Positions 6,235 through 6,611 of a stretch of 6,611 bases of DNA are shown here, one piece after another. Position numbers and translations under genes: made by a program. The DNA is taken from the NCBI GenBank assembly GCA_035494855.1, contig DATJGR010000254.1, positions 1-6,611 of the forward strand, written 5' to 3'. Source of the DNA: DATJGR01 sp035494855 (GTDB lineage: Bacteria; Pseudomonadota; Gammaproteobacteria; Pseudomonadales; Azotimanducaceae). Within the stretch, counting starts at the first letter, position 1, and the number at the start of each line of letters is the position of its first letter. Below the pieces are notes generated by a model, which searched no databases, was not told the DNA's origin, and was given only the letters and a program-made list of their open reading frames with translations.

Positions 6235-6611
6235 CGGAACCGTTGAGCGGCATTCGCGTTCTGGAGATGGCAACGGCGATCCAAGGACCGGGCGCCGCGA
6301 TGTTCCTCGGCGACATGGGTGCCGAAGTGATCAAGGTGGAACCGCCCGTGGGTGATGGCAGCCGCTATCACCGCGGCGCGAACAATACGTTGCCCCCGGA
6401 AGCCATGGGCGCGCAGTTCATCTCGATGAACCGCGGCAAGCGCAGCGTCTGCTTGGACTACAACACTGAACTCGGCCGCCGCGTTGTGGAACGGCTGCTC
6501 GGCCAGTGCGACGTGTTCCTGACGAACTTCCGCACGTCGGCCCTCAAACGCATGGGGCTCGATGTCGCGACGCTTCACGCGCGCCATCCGAAGCTGGTGC
6601 ATGCGTCCGTG
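6231..6611 (+). CDS. Family III CoA-transferase (CaiB/BaiF type), 5' part only
   Basis: The frame is open for 127 codons from ATG 6231 to the right edge, with no stop in the window. The translation begins MTEPLSGIRVLEMATAIQGP and carries the family N-terminal signature FLGDMGAEVIKVEPPVGD, followed by FISMNRGKRSVCLDY, a block CDVFLTNFRTSALKRMGLD and HPKLVHAS. These are the standard Rossmann-part motifs of family III CoA-transferases. The catalytic Asp, expected near residue 170, lies beyond the edge and cannot be checked. The start overlaps the epoxide hydrolase stop (ATGA), so translation is coupled. It is not a copy of the CoA-transferase at the left of the window: the N-terminal blocks match only at the family signatures. 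The acid substrate is unknown; the pairing suggests an acid made downstream of epoxide opening. Confidence 0.92.
   Translation, partial: MTEPLSGIRVLEMATAIQGPGAAMFLGDMGAEVIKVEPPVGDGSRYHRGANNTLPPEAMGAQFISMNRGKRSVCLDYNTELGRRVVERLLGQCDVFLTNFRTSALKRMGLDVATLHARHPKLVHASV

Noticed and set aside
5275..6273. Open minus-strand frame of 332 codons
   Set aside because: It is antisense to the epoxide hydrolase, which has a full catalytic set. The translation is Arg/His/Val-rich and has no recognisable domain.

Overview
The window is G+C-rich DNA with strongly G/C-biased third codon positions, tightly packed genes and Shine-Dalgarno starts (ATG and GTG). The protein types suggest a Gram-negative bacterium, most likely a betaproteobacterium of the Burkholderiaceae (Paraburkholderia/Caballeronia-like): there is a lipoprotein with a lipobox, a periplasmic protein, and a catabolic accessory set. 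The taxonomic call is inference from style. No rRNA, tRNA, CRISPR array, insertion sequence or phage gene is visible.

Layout, left to right. (1) The 3' end of an unidentified plus-strand gene (1-114) converges on (2) a minus-strand run of three genes, read right to left: a small Cys-rich lipoprotein (2104-2436), a secreted uncharacterised beta-rich protein (1374-2075) and a family III (CaiB/BaiF) CoA-transferase (111-1325). (3) A 156-bp divergent intergenic region leads into (4) a plus-strand pair, an NAD-type short-chain dehydrogenase (2593-3477) and a TauD/TfdA-type Fe(II)/2-oxoglutarate dioxygenase (3479-4375), separated by one base. (5) A convergent minus-strand FMN split-barrel protein (pyridoxamine-phosphate-oxidase-like, 4385-4864) follows 9 bp later. 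(6) A 290-bp divergent intergenic region precedes (7) a second plus-strand pair, a soluble epoxide hydrolase (5155-6234) and a second family III CoA-transferase that overlaps it by ATGA and runs off the right edge (6231-6611).

The enzymes fit a catabolic island for an organic acid or a lipid-, terpenoid- or xenobiotic-like compound. Such an island would combine oxidative attack (dioxygenase), epoxide opening (epoxide hydrolase), alcohol oxidation (SDR) and CoA-ester formation (CoA-transferases). The chemical logic is inferred from family chemistry. The substrate cannot be read from the sequence, and no regulator or transporter lies in the window. The lipoprotein and secreted protein appear to belong to the cell envelope and may share only a transcript, not a function, with the left CoA-transferase. 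All catalytic residues I could check are intact, and I saw no frameshift or pseudogene.
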